Under the pieces are notes generated by a model. That model made no database searches. It was not told where the DNA came from and saw only the letters and a program-made list of their open reading frames with translations. The position numbers and the translations under genes were made by a program. From contig JAJRYL010000106.1 of assembly GCA_024275855.1 (NCBI GenBank), positions 1 to 8,625 on the forward strand: a stretch of DNA of 8,625 nucleotides, in the 5' to 3' direction. The stretch's first letter is position 1; the number at the start of each line of letters is the position of its first letter. Below, piece by piece: positions 1-7,026 of this stretch. This DNA is from Deltaproteobacteria bacterium. GTDB lineage: Bacteria; Desulfobacterota; GWC2-55-46; JADFVP01.

Positions 1-1
1 C

Positions 2-586
2 GGTGTCTGCTTCAACTTTACCAAGAGCCAGCTTGAGGCCACGGACGGCCACAGGCTCCACTACGAGCCGATTGAGGACTTGGGCATACCAACCTTCACC
101 TTGCCGGTTAAACCTGCTTCACTGGTCGTCAAGCACAAGGCCGATGGCGTGATCTTTGTAGAAGGTAATCTTTTCAAAACAGTCCTTGCAGGCGGCACAA
201 TGACCACACGCCTGATCGAGGGCGAGTTTCCCGATACAGATCCCATACTCAAGGGTGAGCGTCCGGTCAAGGTCAACTTCGGTACTGCTGATATTCTCAA
301 GGTTCTCGAAGGTGCTCTTCCGCTTGCAGAAAAAGACAAAATCATCAGTATCAGGGTTAATGGCAAGCTAACGGTCTCCACTAAAAACGACACTGGCTCT
401 TACTCTTGGGACATACCCTGCACCACGTCCGGCAAAACTGAGGATATAACGTTCGGTATTAACTCAAAGTACTTACTTGATGCTGTCAAGGCGTTTAGCG
501 GCGATATGGTCAAGCTGGAACTAACAGATGCGACAAGTGCGTTTCAGGTCAACACAAAAGCTATTGTAATGCCTTGCAGGCTTTAA
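2..586 (+). CDS. DNA polymerase III beta subunit-like sliding clamp, 5' end cut by window edge
   Basis: The reading frame is open from the left edge, and 194 C-terminal residues are visible. They match the second and third domains of bacterial beta clamps in order: ATDGHRL at about residues 13-19 of the fragment, RLIEGEFPD near 70-78, a NSKYLLDAV helix motif near 151-159, and a VMPCRL C-terminus corresponding to the VMPMRL end of cellular DnaN. Full clamps are about 365 residues, so roughly the first 170 are missing. Known role: a ring dimer that holds DNA polymerase on DNA and recruits partners through a surface pocket. Context argues against the chromosomal dnaN: no dnaA or recF is seen, and the next genes are DUF488, parB and integrase. 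Inferred: a clamp encoded by the mobile element for its own replication or for using the host replisome. The stop codon overlaps the next start. Confidence 0.85.
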   Translation, partial: GVCFNFTKSQLEATDGHRLHYEPIEDLGIPTFTLPVKPASLVVKHKADGVIFVEGNLFKTVLAGGTMTTRLIEGEFPDTDPILKGERPVKVNFGTADILKVLEGALPLAEKDKIISIRVNGKLTVSTKNDTGSYSWDIPCTTSGKTEDITFGINSKYLLDAVKAFSGDMVKLELTDATSAFQVNTKAIVMPCRL

Positions 587-1029
587 TGGCAGAAAGAGAG
601 AGCATAAATAGAATGATCTACGCTATAGGTTACCAGAGGATAACGGTTGAGCAATTAGAGAGCGCGATGGATGCCAGGAAGGTAGATCTTCTTGTTGATG
701 TCCGGTCTGTACCATACTCAAGAAAGTACGCCTTCAACCAGAAGCGGCTCAAGGGTATTTTCGGCACGAGGTACGAGTGGCACGGCAAACTCTTGGGCGG
801 TAAAGTTGGCCCCGCTCAGGAAGAGGGTCTGACCTTCCTTATCTCGGAGTCTAAGAGCCGGATTTTGATGATTATGTGCATGGAGCACAGCCCATGTGAC
901 TGTCACAGGCTGTATGACATATCACGGAGACTCTTGGAGAAAGGCGTAGACGTCACTCACCTCTTTGAGGGTCGAGAATATAGCACAGCAGAAATGGAGG
1001 AAATCTGTTATGGCTGGTTCAAAAAATAA
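586..1029 (+). CDS. DUF488 family protein
   Basis: 147 residues from the ATG at 586, whose first base is the last base of the clamp stop codon (TAATG); this suggests translational coupling. An in-frame ATG at 613 is a possible alternative that leaves the conserved domain intact. Family marks visible: YAIGY (12-16) at the first beta strand, LLVDVRSVPYSRK (35-47), LLGG (69-72), and a cysteine/histidine cluster MCMEHSPCDCHR (97-108), which is the usual signature end of DUF488. No signal peptide or membrane segment is visible, so it is probably cytosolic. No biochemical role is established for the family as far as I know, and none is assigned here. Its 3' end overlaps parB by 20 bases. Placement between a clamp and a ParB suggests a part in DNA maintenance or its control, but that is inference only. 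Confidence 0.85.
   Translation: MAERESINRMIYAIGYQRITVEQLESAMDARKVDLLVDVRSVPYSRKYAFNQKRLKGIFGTRYEWHGKLLGGKVGPAQEEGLTFLISESKSRILMIMCMEHSPCDCHRLYDISRRLLEKGVDVTHLFEGREYSTAEMEEICYGWFKK
996..1000 (+). promoter_or_regulatory. ribosome binding site of parB-like gene
   Basis: GGAGG lies nine bases before the ATG at 1010, inside the end of the DUF488 gene. It decides the parB start against a longer frame that opens with TTG at 965 and has no comparable site. Confidence 0.75.
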
Positions 1030-1885
1030 GGAACTCAAGAACATAGATGTCTCCTATATCTACGCAAATCCCGATCAGCCTCGCAAGGAGTTCGACAAAG
1101 ACAAACTCGAAGAACTCGCCATGTCCATCAAAGAGTACGGCATACTTGAGCCTATAGTGGTAACGAAGCGGGACGATCGGTATATGATAATAGCCGGAGA
1201 GCGGCGGTACAGAGCGTCTGGTCTCGCTAGACTCAAAACAATGCCCTGCATGGTGATAGAGGCCGATGCCGCGCTCGTAGAGGAACTAGCTTTGCTTGAA
1301 AATATTCAGCGCGAGGATCTCAACATCATGGAAGAAGCAAGGGCGTTCAGGGCTCTGCTTGACCGTGGGTGGAGCAATGAGGAACTTGCTACCAAGATGG
1401 GTTTCAAACAGGTCTGGAGGGTAGAAGAGAGATTGAGCCTGTTGAAGCTCGCCCCTGAGTATCAGGACATGGTCATCAGTGGCGAGCTTGGTCATTCTCA
1501 GGCCTTTGAAACGAGTCGTCTGCCTGTCGCAAGACAGGCAGACGTACTGCGCCTTATTCGTTCGGGTAAGCTCAACTCATACAACTCTCTGCGCTCATTC
1601 GTAAACGGTCTCCTGTTGATAGATTCTCAGGAGAACCTCTTTGAACTCCAAACCCTCACCCCTTCCGAGGAAGCCTCCATCAGGATACTTGAAGCAACGG
1701 TCAAAGCGGCTGAACGGTTGACAGGTCAGCTACAGAACAGCCAGATCAAGCATCTTGAGAAGGTAGCTTTTCACTCAACTGTGAGCGTCGAGAGGCTCGA
1801 CCTGATAATCCAGAGTATGCAGAAGATCAGAAAAGCCGTTTTTGCCGGTTCCGGCGTAAAAGAGGCGATGAAGGAGGTCATGTAA
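1010..1885 (+). CDS. ParB/RepB/Spo0J family DNA-binding protein
   Basis: 291 residues from the ATG at 1010. The N-terminal ParB domain is clear: NPDQPRKEF (20-28), the nucleotide-binding box GERRYRA (63-69) and ENIQREDLN (97-105), the motifs by which ParB clamps bind CTP. A helix-turn-helix region follows at about 121-165 (SNEELATKMGF, then LSLLKLAPEY and GHSQAF). The C-terminal third (about 205-291) is less conserved and probably serves dimerisation. Known role: ParB proteins bind parS sites, spread on DNA as sliding clamps and work with a ParA ATPase; phage and ICE relatives may act as regulators without ParA. No parA is adjacent here, although one could lie left of the window. The gene overlaps DUF488 by 20 bases. 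A perfect inverted repeat lies within codons 170-179 and could be the protein's own binding site. Confidence 0.9.
   Translation: MAGSKNKELKNIDVSYIYANPDQPRKEFDKDKLEELAMSIKEYGILEPIVVTKRDDRYMIIAGERRYRASGLARLKTMPCMVIEADAALVEELALLENIQREDLNIMEEARAFRALLDRGWSNEELATKMGFKQVWRVEERLSLLKLAPEYQDMVISGELGHSQAFETSRLPVARQADVLRLIRSGKLNSYNSLRSFVNGLLLIDSQENLFELQTLTPSEEASIRILEATVKAAERLTGQLQNSQIKHLEKVAFHSTVSVERLDLIIQSMQKIRKAVFAGSGVKEAMKEVM
1517..1544. repeat. perfect 12-bp inverted repeat with GCAA centre inside parB
   Basis: Left arm CGTCTGCCTGTC (1517-1528), centre GCAA (1529-1532), right arm GACAGGCAGACG (1533-1544). All 12 pairs match. As RNA it would form a very stable hairpin closed by a GNRA-type tetraloop. 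As DNA it is a 28-bp palindrome with a 4-bp centre. It is read in frame as part of ParB (R170 to V179, with D178 ending the palindrome), and I see no clear insertion there compared with the usual ParB layout. No second copy is present in the window. Confidence 0.9.
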
Positions 1886-1887
1886 AA

Positions 1888-1918
1888 TTTTGAAATTTAC
1901 CCCCTGATAATTTCAAAA
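1888..1918. repeat. A/T-rich 10-bp inverted repeat after parB
   Basis: TTTTGAAATT (1888-1897) and AATTTCAAAA (1909-1918) are perfect inverse complements around an 11-base centre, starting three bases after the parB stop. The stem is A/T-rich and no T run follows it, so it is a poor terminator. An operator for a dimeric regulator is more likely. Confidence 0.7.
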
Positions 1919-1943
1919 GATACCTGCTAGAGTATGGGCAGAG

Positions 1944-1973
1944 TTGAATTATACCAGTCCCCTTGAGTATAGA
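1944..1973 (+). promoter_or_regulatory. candidate promoter of the xis-int pair
   Basis: TTGAAT (1944-1949) and TATAGA (1968-1973) are separated by 18 bases, each matching four of six consensus positions of a sigma70-type promoter. A start near 1980 would give a leader of about 45 bases before the HTH gene. The -10 box lies inside the inverted repeat 1956-1992, which would make that repeat an operator. It is a weak match, so only tentative. Confidence 0.35.
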
Positions 1974-1992
1974 ACCCGGACTCAGGGAGACT
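1956..1992. repeat. 13-bp imperfect inverted repeat, candidate operator
   Basis: AGTCCCCTTGAGT (1956-1968) faces ACTCAGGGAGACT (1980-1992) across 11 bases. Eleven pairs are Watson-Crick, one is G-T and one is a mismatch. It spans the spacer, -10 box and expected start site of the candidate promoter at 1944-1973. A protein bound here would block transcription of the excisionase and integrase genes. No T run follows, so it is not a terminator. Confidence 0.6.
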
Positions 1993-2025
1993 AATATTGT
2001 AACAATCTTATAGTACGGTGACACG

Positions 2026-2343
2026 ATGTTATTAACGGTAAAAGAGGTAGCAGAGCACCTGAATTGTAAATCCTCAACCGTTTATGCCTGGGCAAAAACT
2101 GGTAAGATTCCTTCTTTTAAACTCGAAGGTCTTTTACGTTTTGATCCGAATGAAATTGAAGATTGGATTGGTAGTTCCAGGACAAAGCTTGAAGTCCCAA
2201 TAAAAATTACACCCCAAAGGCAGGACAGTAATGATATTAATGATCTTGTGCGTCGGGCTATTGTATCTGCCACGAAACCAAGCTATAATAGCACAAAGGG
2301 AAAACTAGGTCTGGATAAAGCCCATAAGAGAGGAGGCAATTAA
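2026..2343 (+). CDS. excisionase-family helix-turn-helix DNA-binding protein
   Basis: 105 residues; ATG at 2026 with a modest GGTGA five bases upstream. The N-terminal 50 residues match the small winged HTH of excisionase/MerR-type proteins: LLTVKEVAEHLNCKSSTVYAW (2-22), a basic turn KTGKIPSFKLEG, LLRFDPNEIEDWI (36-48). The C-terminal half is basic and polar with no domain I recognise; the full length exceeds the usual 60-70 residue Xis. Known role of such proteins: bending DNA at attachment sites to steer the integrase toward excision, or acting as repressors. The stop codon overlaps the integrase start (TAATG), so the two are almost certainly co-translated. It may also bind the inverted repeats just upstream and control its own operon; that is inference. 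Confidence 0.85.
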   Translation: MLLTVKEVAEHLNCKSSTVYAWAKTGKIPSFKLEGLLRFDPNEIEDWIGSSRTKLEVPIKITPQRQDSNDINDLVRRAIVSATKPSYNSTKGKLGLDKAHKRGGN

Positions 2344-3407
2344 TGGGGCTTTATAAGAGAGGCCAAATATGGTGGATGAGGTTTACGTACAATGGTAGGC
2401 AGGAGATGAAGTCTACCGGTACAAAGAACAAAGCACTGGCAAAAAGAATAGAAGCAAAACTCGTGACAGAGATCGAAGAGGGTCGGTGGTTTGAGAAGCC
2501 TGTTGGTGCAGATAAGACGTTGAGAGACCTCCTTAAAAAGTATATGGAGGAACACTCAGCCTTAAATAAGGCACAGACATCTCACATACGTGATAAGAGC
2601 CTTGCTAACCACTTACTCCGTTATCTTGGAGAGTATATAGTAACCGACTTATCTCCAAGAGACGTATCGAGCTATAAGAGTACAAGAAGAGGTGAGGGGG
2701 CAGCCCCTAACACAGTGAATAACGAGTTGCGTCTTCTTAGCCATGCATACAACCTTGCGCTGAGAGAATGGGAGTGGGTTGATTCAAACCCTGTTTCAAG
2801 AGTTGCAAAGGAGAAGGTCAATAATCAGGTCGAACGCTGGCTAACCCATGAAGAGGAAGAAAAGTTGTTGTCGGCATCTCCTTTTTGGCTACAGGAGATT
2901 CTAATAGTTGCCATTAACACTGGCCTGCGACAAGCTGAAATCCTCGACTTAGCATGGGACAGGGTAGATCTTTTTAGAAAGACTCTTACAATCCTTGAGC
3001 AGAAGAATAGAGGGAAAGACACCCTTCCTATCAATGCACAGGTCTTGGAGATTCTTAAGGCAAGGAACAAGGTCAAGTCTATAAAAAATAACCTTGTCTT
3101 CTATACTCAGGAAGGTACCAGGATTGATGCGAGAAACCTTCTGCGAGTCTTTTACAAGGCACGAGCAAAGGCAGGGATCGAGAAGTTCAGGTTTCATGAT
3201 CTGCGCCATACCTTTGCTACAAGGCTTGTTCAGGCTGGAGTAGATCTTTACAAGGTGCAGAAGTTAATGAGGCATAAAACACCTATCATGACCCAGCGCT
3301 ACGCGCATCATTATCCGGAAAGCTTAAGGGATGGCGTAGAGGTTTTGGACAAAATTAGTACAATTTTAGTACAGTCCAAAGAAAAGGGGTTACGACAAAT
3401 GCCGTAA
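2343..3407 (+). CDS. tyrosine recombinase / site-specific integrase
   Basis: 354 residues; ATG at 2343 six bases after AGGAGG (2331-2336). Three parts are visible. Residues 1-55 look like an arm-type DNA-binding beta domain (GLYKRGQIWWMRFTYNGR). About 57-150 is the SAM-like core-binding domain. About 165-335 is the catalytic domain. Active-site residues are present: R196 (NTGLRQAEIL), a lysine at 221 or 225 in the beta hairpin, H285 and R288 (HDLRHTFATRL), H311 (LMRHKTPIMTQRY) and the nucleophile Y320. It should therefore be active in strand exchange between attP and attB. Its 3' end forms the left arm of a terminator and lies 14 bases from the tRNA-fMet 3' end, which it probably targets. No frameshift or truncation is seen. 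Confidence 0.95.
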   Translation: MGLYKRGQIWWMRFTYNGRQEMKSTGTKNKALAKRIEAKLVTEIEEGRWFEKPVGADKTLRDLLKKYMEEHSALNKAQTSHIRDKSLANHLLRYLGEYIVTDLSPRDVSSYKSTRRGEGAAPNTVNNELRLLSHAYNLALREWEWVDSNPVSRVAKEKVNNQVERWLTHEEEEKLLSASPFWLQEILIVAINTGLRQAEILDLAWDRVDLFRKTLTILEQKNRGKDTLPINAQVLEILKARNKVKSIKNNLVFYTQEGTRIDARNLLRVFYKARAKAGIEKFRFHDLRHTFATRLVQAGVDLYKVQKLMRHKTPIMTQRYAHHYPESLRDGVEVLDKISTILVQSKEKGLRQMP

Positions 3408-3421
3408 CCCCTTGATTTTTT

Positions 3422-3422
<1 letters not shown>
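3386..3422. terminator. bidirectional intrinsic terminator between integrase and tRNA-fMet
   Basis: GGGGTTACG (3386-3394) pairs perfectly with CGTAACCCC (3403-3411) around eight bases. On the + strand it is followed by TTGATTTTTTT, ending integrase transcription. On the - strand the hairpin is followed by TTTTCTTT (complement of about 3378-3385), ending tRNA transcription. The integrase stop codon lies in the right arm. Confidence 0.85.
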
Positions 3423-3498
<76 letters not shown>

Positions 3499-3509
3499 AC
3501 AATCTATTT

Positions 3510-3539
3510 ACAATAACAGAGCGTGTTGGTATATGTCAA
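3510..3539 (-). promoter_or_regulatory. promoter of tRNA-fMet
   Basis: Read on the - strand: a perfect -35 box TTGACA (complement of 3534-3539), an 18-base spacer, and TATTGT (complement of 3510-3515, four of six -10 positions). The tRNA 5' end lies 11 bases beyond the -10 box, the distance expected for a short leader. It lies in the 97-base gap after lptG. Confidence 0.7.
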
Positions 3540-3595
3540 TCTAAATCTGTCTTTACTGCAACTCCGGCCCGGAAAATATTTTTGAGCTATAGCTA

Positions 3596-4672
3596 TCATT
3601 GCCGTACATAAGAGTACATTAGCGTGCCTGTAGCGAAAAAGAGTATGTCTGGAAAGGTTGCGGCAAGCGGTGGCGGAATAATTCCTCCGTGGCCGAGAGT
3701 TTTTGTGGCCGCAAATATTATCCAGTAGCTAAGCGCTATTATAACGCTTAGTCCTACCCCGACGGCAATGGAGGTATTACGCCCTGTTTTTAGAGCAAAG
3801 GGTATGCCGATAAAGACCATAATGAAATTGATGAAGGGAAATGTTATGCGGCAGTAGAGGTCGGTTCTGTATCTGTGCGAGTCGTATCCATCGGCCTCAA
3901 GCCCTTTAATGTACTGGGCAAGTTCACCTATAGGCATGTTCTCTCGGTGTTTTTCAATCCCCGCCATCTCTTCGGGACTATCGAGCCCTGTTATCAGATA
4001 CCCTTCTACCGAGGTGCGAAGCGCACGTCCGGACTCTATAAACTTCCATACGGTTGCCGTTTCCGTTACCCAGTTCTGCCCGTTGTATGTTACGTCTCGC
4101 GCGGTAATGCGCCCAACTACCTTGAACGGTTTTTCTATTTTATAGTAGTCGAAACCGTATAGCTTATTATTAACAAGGTCTATGCCGCGTATATTGTATA
4201 TTCCGTCCGCGCTCTTTAACCACAACCCCTCTTTGCCGAAGCTGCCGATACGCCCACCGTGCAGCCACTTTGTTCTGAAGGCCTCGGAACGTTTGTTCAT
4301 AGCCGGAGCGACCGTTTCGTTCATGATAAAGAGGCCGACGCTGATAAAAAGACCAAAAATAAACAGAGGCATGAGGGCGCTGAAGAGCTTGACGCCGCCC
4401 GCTTTAATCGCTGTTATCTCTCCGTGTTTTGCCAGAAGTCCGAGCGTAAGCAGTACGGAAAGGAGTGTGGCCATCGGTGTTATTTGTGAAATTATAAAAG
4501 GGATGTTATAGAAGAAGAAGGCTATAGAGTTAACAACAGGCACGTGATTTTTGATAATATCTTCCATATTCTCAAAAAGGTCTATGAGCGTGAATAGAAG
4601 AATAAAGGAGAGAATCGTAATCGAGAGCAGTTTGACGAACTCGACCAGTATGTAGCGTTGCAGCATCTTCAT
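3596..4672 (-). CDS. lptG: LPS export ABC transporter permease LptG
   Basis: 358 residues, the usual LptG length. Topology fits the family: hydrophobic segments near 10-32, 55-80 and 97-118, a large soluble periplasmic part (about 120-270) of the jellyroll type, then three more segments near 277-294, 301-322 and 336-355. The cytoplasmic coupling segment GEITAIKAGG (84-93), which contacts the LptB ATPase, is conserved, as is FIGIPFALKTGR (287-298). Role: with LptF and LptB2 it extracts lipopolysaccharide from the inner membrane and passes it to LptC and the LptA bridge. The start overlaps the lptF stop (ATGA, 4669-4672), so the two are co-translated. A second ATG is two codons on. Called LptG rather than LptF from its place after a longer paralogue and overall resemblance. 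No convincing terminator follows the stop. Confidence 0.9.
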   Translation of the reverse strand: MKMLQRYILVEFVKLLSITILSFILLFTLIDLFENMEDIIKNHVPVVNSIAFFFYNIPFIISQITPMATLLSVLLTLGLLAKHGEITAIKAGGVKLFSALMPLFIFGLFISVGLFIMNETVAPAMNKRSEAFRTKWLHGGRIGSFGKEGLWLKSADGIYNIRGIDLVNNKLYGFDYYKIEKPFKVVGRITARDVTYNGQNWVTETATVWKFIESGRALRTSVEGYLITGLDSPEEMAGIEKHRENMPIGELAQYIKGLEADGYDSHRYRTDLYCRITFPFINFIMVFIGIPFALKTGRNTSIAVGVGLSVIIALSYWIIFAATKTLGHGGIIPPPLAATFPDILFFATGTLMYSYVRQ

Positions 4673-5847
4673 TCGCTTTTCCCCCGTCCTGTTTTACGCA
4701 GTGCTCTTGTACGCGCGAGGTGCAGGCATTTAATCAGGCCGCACGGCCTGTCCTTGGAGGATTTATGGAATATGTACAATCCGGTTATTCCTAAAAGTAT
4801 GTCGGAACCCCATACCGCGAAGAGCGCGTTGATGTTTCCATTTTCTCCAATCGCCTCTAACGCGGTTGACAAGACATAATAGACCATTATGACGCCAAGC
4901 GCCGTGGTGAAACCGGTAAAACGGGCGGAGCGGATTTTCTGTAGTCCGAGTGGTACTCCGAGTATAGCGAAAACAAAGACCGAAAAGGGCAGCGCAAAGC
5001 GTTTATGAAGATCTATCACGTACGGCGCTGTAAGTTCCCCTTTTGCTTTTAAACTGTTGATTTTTTGTATTAGTTCACCCGGATACAGCTCTCTGTTGGT
5101 CTTGCTCCATAGACCGGAGGGTTCTCCTTCGGGTATGCTCAGTTCAAGCAGGTAGGTTGTAAAGTTAGCTAAATGGTACGCATCTGTGGTGCTGTTCAGG
5201 CTGTGTACTGTGCCGTTTATGAGTTTCAGGTAGAGCCTTTCACCATCTTTTGATGTAACGAAGCGCCCTTTTTCAGAGAAGAAGGTGCTTGTTTTACCGT
5301 TTTTGTCTGTTTCCGAGATAAAGACGCCGGCAAGCTCTCCTGTCTCCGGTTTTAGCCTGTCTACGTAAAGCACAACTCCGTCGAACCGGTCGTAGAACTG
5401 TTTCTCTTCCATTCCGGCGGTAATGTTGGTCTGCGCGGCGCCGGTTATAAGGCTCTTTATTTTAAGGTTTCCCCACGGGTAGAGGTAGAGCGTTATTACC
5501 AGTCCCGCCAAGTAGATTACGGCGGCCATAAAGGCGATAGGTTTCAGTATGGAGTAGAGTCCGATTCCGGAGGCTTTTAAGGCGGTAATCTCAGAGTCGG
5601 AACTGAGGCGGGTTACACCTACGAGCACGGCTACGAGAAAAGAGAACGGAATGGTGTATATAAGGAAAGACGGCACTGCCGAGGCTATAAACCAGAAGGC
5701 GAAAGAGAGACCGATGCCGTGGCTTATGAGAAGTTCAACAAGAGTCAGAACCTTGCTCAGAAGCGCCGTGGCAGTCAGTATTACAAGAGTAAGTGCGAAC
5801 GGGATCGCTATCTCTTTAAGTATATAGAGATTTATAAGCCTCGGCAT
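4669..5847 (-). CDS. lptF: LPS export ABC transporter permease LptF
   Basis: 392 residues. Same plan as LptG: membrane segments near 12-30, 50-78 and 100-123, a periplasmic domain about 125-275, and membrane segments near 284-302, 310-330 and 343-361. The coupling segment SEITALKASG (85-94) and the region HKRFALPF plus ILGVPLGLQKIR (about 281-306) are family hallmarks. LptF forms a heterodimeric membrane channel with LptG on the LptB2 ATPase and feeds the Lpt bridge to the outer membrane. The C-terminus carries a basic tail of about 30 residues (362-392, rich in K and R) after the last membrane segment, which would lie in the cytoplasm. No good ribosome binding site is visible before the ATG at 5847. 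Together with a 96-base gap this is compatible with weak initiation or read-through from the upstream gene. Confidence 0.9.
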   Translation of the reverse strand: MPRLINLYILKEIAIPFALTLVILTATALLSKVLTLVELLISHGIGLSFAFWFIASAVPSFLIYTIPFSFLVAVLVGVTRLSSDSEITALKASGIGLYSILKPIAFMAAVIYLAGLVITLYLYPWGNLKIKSLITGAAQTNITAGMEEKQFYDRFDGVVLYVDRLKPETGELAGVFISETDKNGKTSTFFSEKGRFVTSKDGERLYLKLINGTVHSLNSTTDAYHLANFTTYLLELSIPEGEPSGLWSKTNRELYPGELIQKINSLKAKGELTAPYVIDLHKRFALPFSVFVFAILGVPLGLQKIRSARFTGFTTALGVIMVYYVLSTALEAIGENGNINALFAVWGSDILLGITGLYIFHKSSKDRPCGLIKCLHLARTRALRKTGRGKSE

Positions 5848-5943
5848 GTTCTGATAGTACTATAAGTGATACGGACAAGACAACTCTGATTTTCCGTTCC
5901 CCATTTTCCATCCATAAAAAACCTGGTTAACATGAGCGGCGGT

Positions 5944-6960
5944 TCAGGGGGTTCTGAGATTGTAGAGCAGTATTATGGAGATTATGTAGGCGAGCACAAG
6001 GGCTATAGCGTCCCAGCTCAGGCTCAAAAAGAGCTTTTTACGAGACCTGTAGGTCAGTGCTATTATCGCTATACTCGTCATCATTATAGCTATAAAGCCC
6101 ATTACGGCATGCTCTGACGAGACGGCGCTAAGCAGCGGCCCTTTTGTGTAAAAGGCGTCTTCAATTGGAAGAATGGCGATATTAAAGAGGTTAGAGCCAA
6201 AGAGGTTTGCGATAGCCATCTCCGTTGCCCCTAACTTTAAGGCCGATAACGATACGGCAAGTTCGGGCAGCGATGTGGCGAGGCCTATAAAGACGGTTCC
6301 TACAAAGCTGCCGCCAAGGCCTGTTTCAATGGCTATTTTGTCTCCGAGAAAGGGGAGTAAGGTTGCGGCAAGTACAATTATAGCGGCGTTTATCACATAG
6401 AACAGAACCGCTTTTTTCATACTTAGGTGGTTGTACTGCTCTTCCTGCGCCTTTGCTACGTCTGAGACAAGCTCTTCAATTTGCCGTTTTTCGTAGTAGT
6501 ATACGCTGCGTATCGCCATTATGTAGATAAAGAGTATTACCGGGGAGTAGAGTCCTATATGGTAGATAGACGGGATTGCCGGGCCGGCTATAATAGCCAT
6601 AGAGGCGATGCCGATAAGCAGAATCCCGAACCCGGCCGAGAGCATGTGTCCGGTCGCGGCCCTTGAGAAGATAGGGTCTTTTCCGTGGAAGAAGTCCATG
6701 AGCGCGATTATGGAGATATTGAAGATGCACGAGCCGATTATGCCGCCAACGGCGATGTCCGGCACGCTCGCTATGGTAACGGCCGATATTCCGCTGATAA
6801 GCTCCGGCAGGCTCGTTACTCCCGCCATAAGAATAAGGCCGACCCAGGCACGGCCAAGCCCGGACTTTTCGGCTATTATGTCGCCATAGAGCGAAAGGAA
6901 GTAACCGCAGACGACTATTACCACCGAGCAGAGCAGGAACTCTCCCCAGACCATCACCAT
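5944..6960 (-). CDS. calcium/sodium antiporter family (CaCA) membrane protein
   Basis: 338 residues and strongly hydrophobic, with about ten membrane segments in two halves. The two inverted alpha repeats that define the family are clear: AGVTSLPELISGISAV (46-61) and GLATSLPELAVSLSAL (226-241), each with an ion-binding glutamate (E53, E233), each followed by a GS-x-x-FNI motif (76-82 and 255-261) and an acidic residue (D89, D268). A charged cytoplasmic loop (about 152-184) joins the halves, as is usual. Role: exchange of Ca2+ (or a related cation) for Na+, K+ or H+ across the inner membrane; the ions cannot be read from sequence alone. Start at ATG 6960 (MVMVWGE); an ATG two codons later is equally possible. 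It lies 66 bases after the carbonic-anhydrase-like gene and 96 bases before lptF, in the same direction. Confidence 0.9.
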   Translation of the reverse strand: MVMVWGEFLLCSVVIVVCGYFLSLYGDIIAEKSGLGRAWVGLILMAGVTSLPELISGISAVTIASVPDIAVGGIIGSCIFNISIIALMDFFHGKDPIFSRAATGHMLSAGFGILLIGIASMAIIAGPAIPSIYHIGLYSPVILFIYIMAIRSVYYYEKRQIEELVSDVAKAQEEQYNHLSMKKAVLFYVINAAIIVLAATLLPFLGDKIAIETGLGGSFVGTVFIGLATSLPELAVSLSALKLGATEMAIANLFGSNLFNIAILPIEDAFYTKGPLLSAVSSEHAVMGFIAIMMTSIAIIALTYRSRKKLFLSLSWDAIALVLAYIISIILLYNLRTP

Positions 6961-7026
6961 CTTCTACCGCCCTTACTTCTCTCTTTTATAACTCTCATAC
7001 GCTTATCTGTTTCTTATCCGTTATCG

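Larger units (their letters stand above)
1..3421. mobile_element. right end of an integrative element inserted at tRNA-fMet (left end outside window)
   Basis: Seen: a + strand run of sliding clamp, DUF488, ParB-like, excisionase-type HTH and tyrosine recombinase genes ends directly at the 3' end of a tRNA gene lying on the - strand. Known: tyrosine recombinases of phages, ICEs and islands commonly insert elements into tRNA 3' ends, with the integrase gene next to the tRNA. Inferred: the right junction lies in or beside the tRNA 3' part, about 3422-3450. No second copy of the tRNA 3' end occurs in the window, so the other att site and the element's size are unknown. No capsid, conjugation or relaxase gene is visible, so phage, ICE and island cannot be told apart. 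The xis-int part looks more A/T-rich than the clamp-parB part, which hints at a mosaic. Confidence 0.75.

Noticed and set aside
2..586. Chromosomal dnaN near the replication origin
   Set aside because: The neighbours are DUF488, a lone ParB, an excisionase-type gene and an integrase at a tRNA; no dnaA, recF or gyrB is seen. Sequence left of the window could still overturn this.
965..1009. Longer parB starting with TTG at 965
   Set aside because: The extra 15 residues are unlike ParB N-termini and lack a ribosome site, whereas ATG 1010 has GGAGG at good spacing.
1787..1801. GTCGAG/CTCGAC hairpin near the parB end
   Set aside because: Six pairs with a three-base loop and no T run; too small to call.
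1..3421. Canonical parS (TGTT-CACGTG-AACA type) for the ParB
   Set aside because: No such sequence was found by eye in the element part; only the unrelated palindrome at 1517-1544 is a candidate.
3500..3595. Terminator after lptG
   Set aside because: CCGGGCCGG and AGCTATAGCT are short palindromes with little or no loop and no following T run on the - strand.
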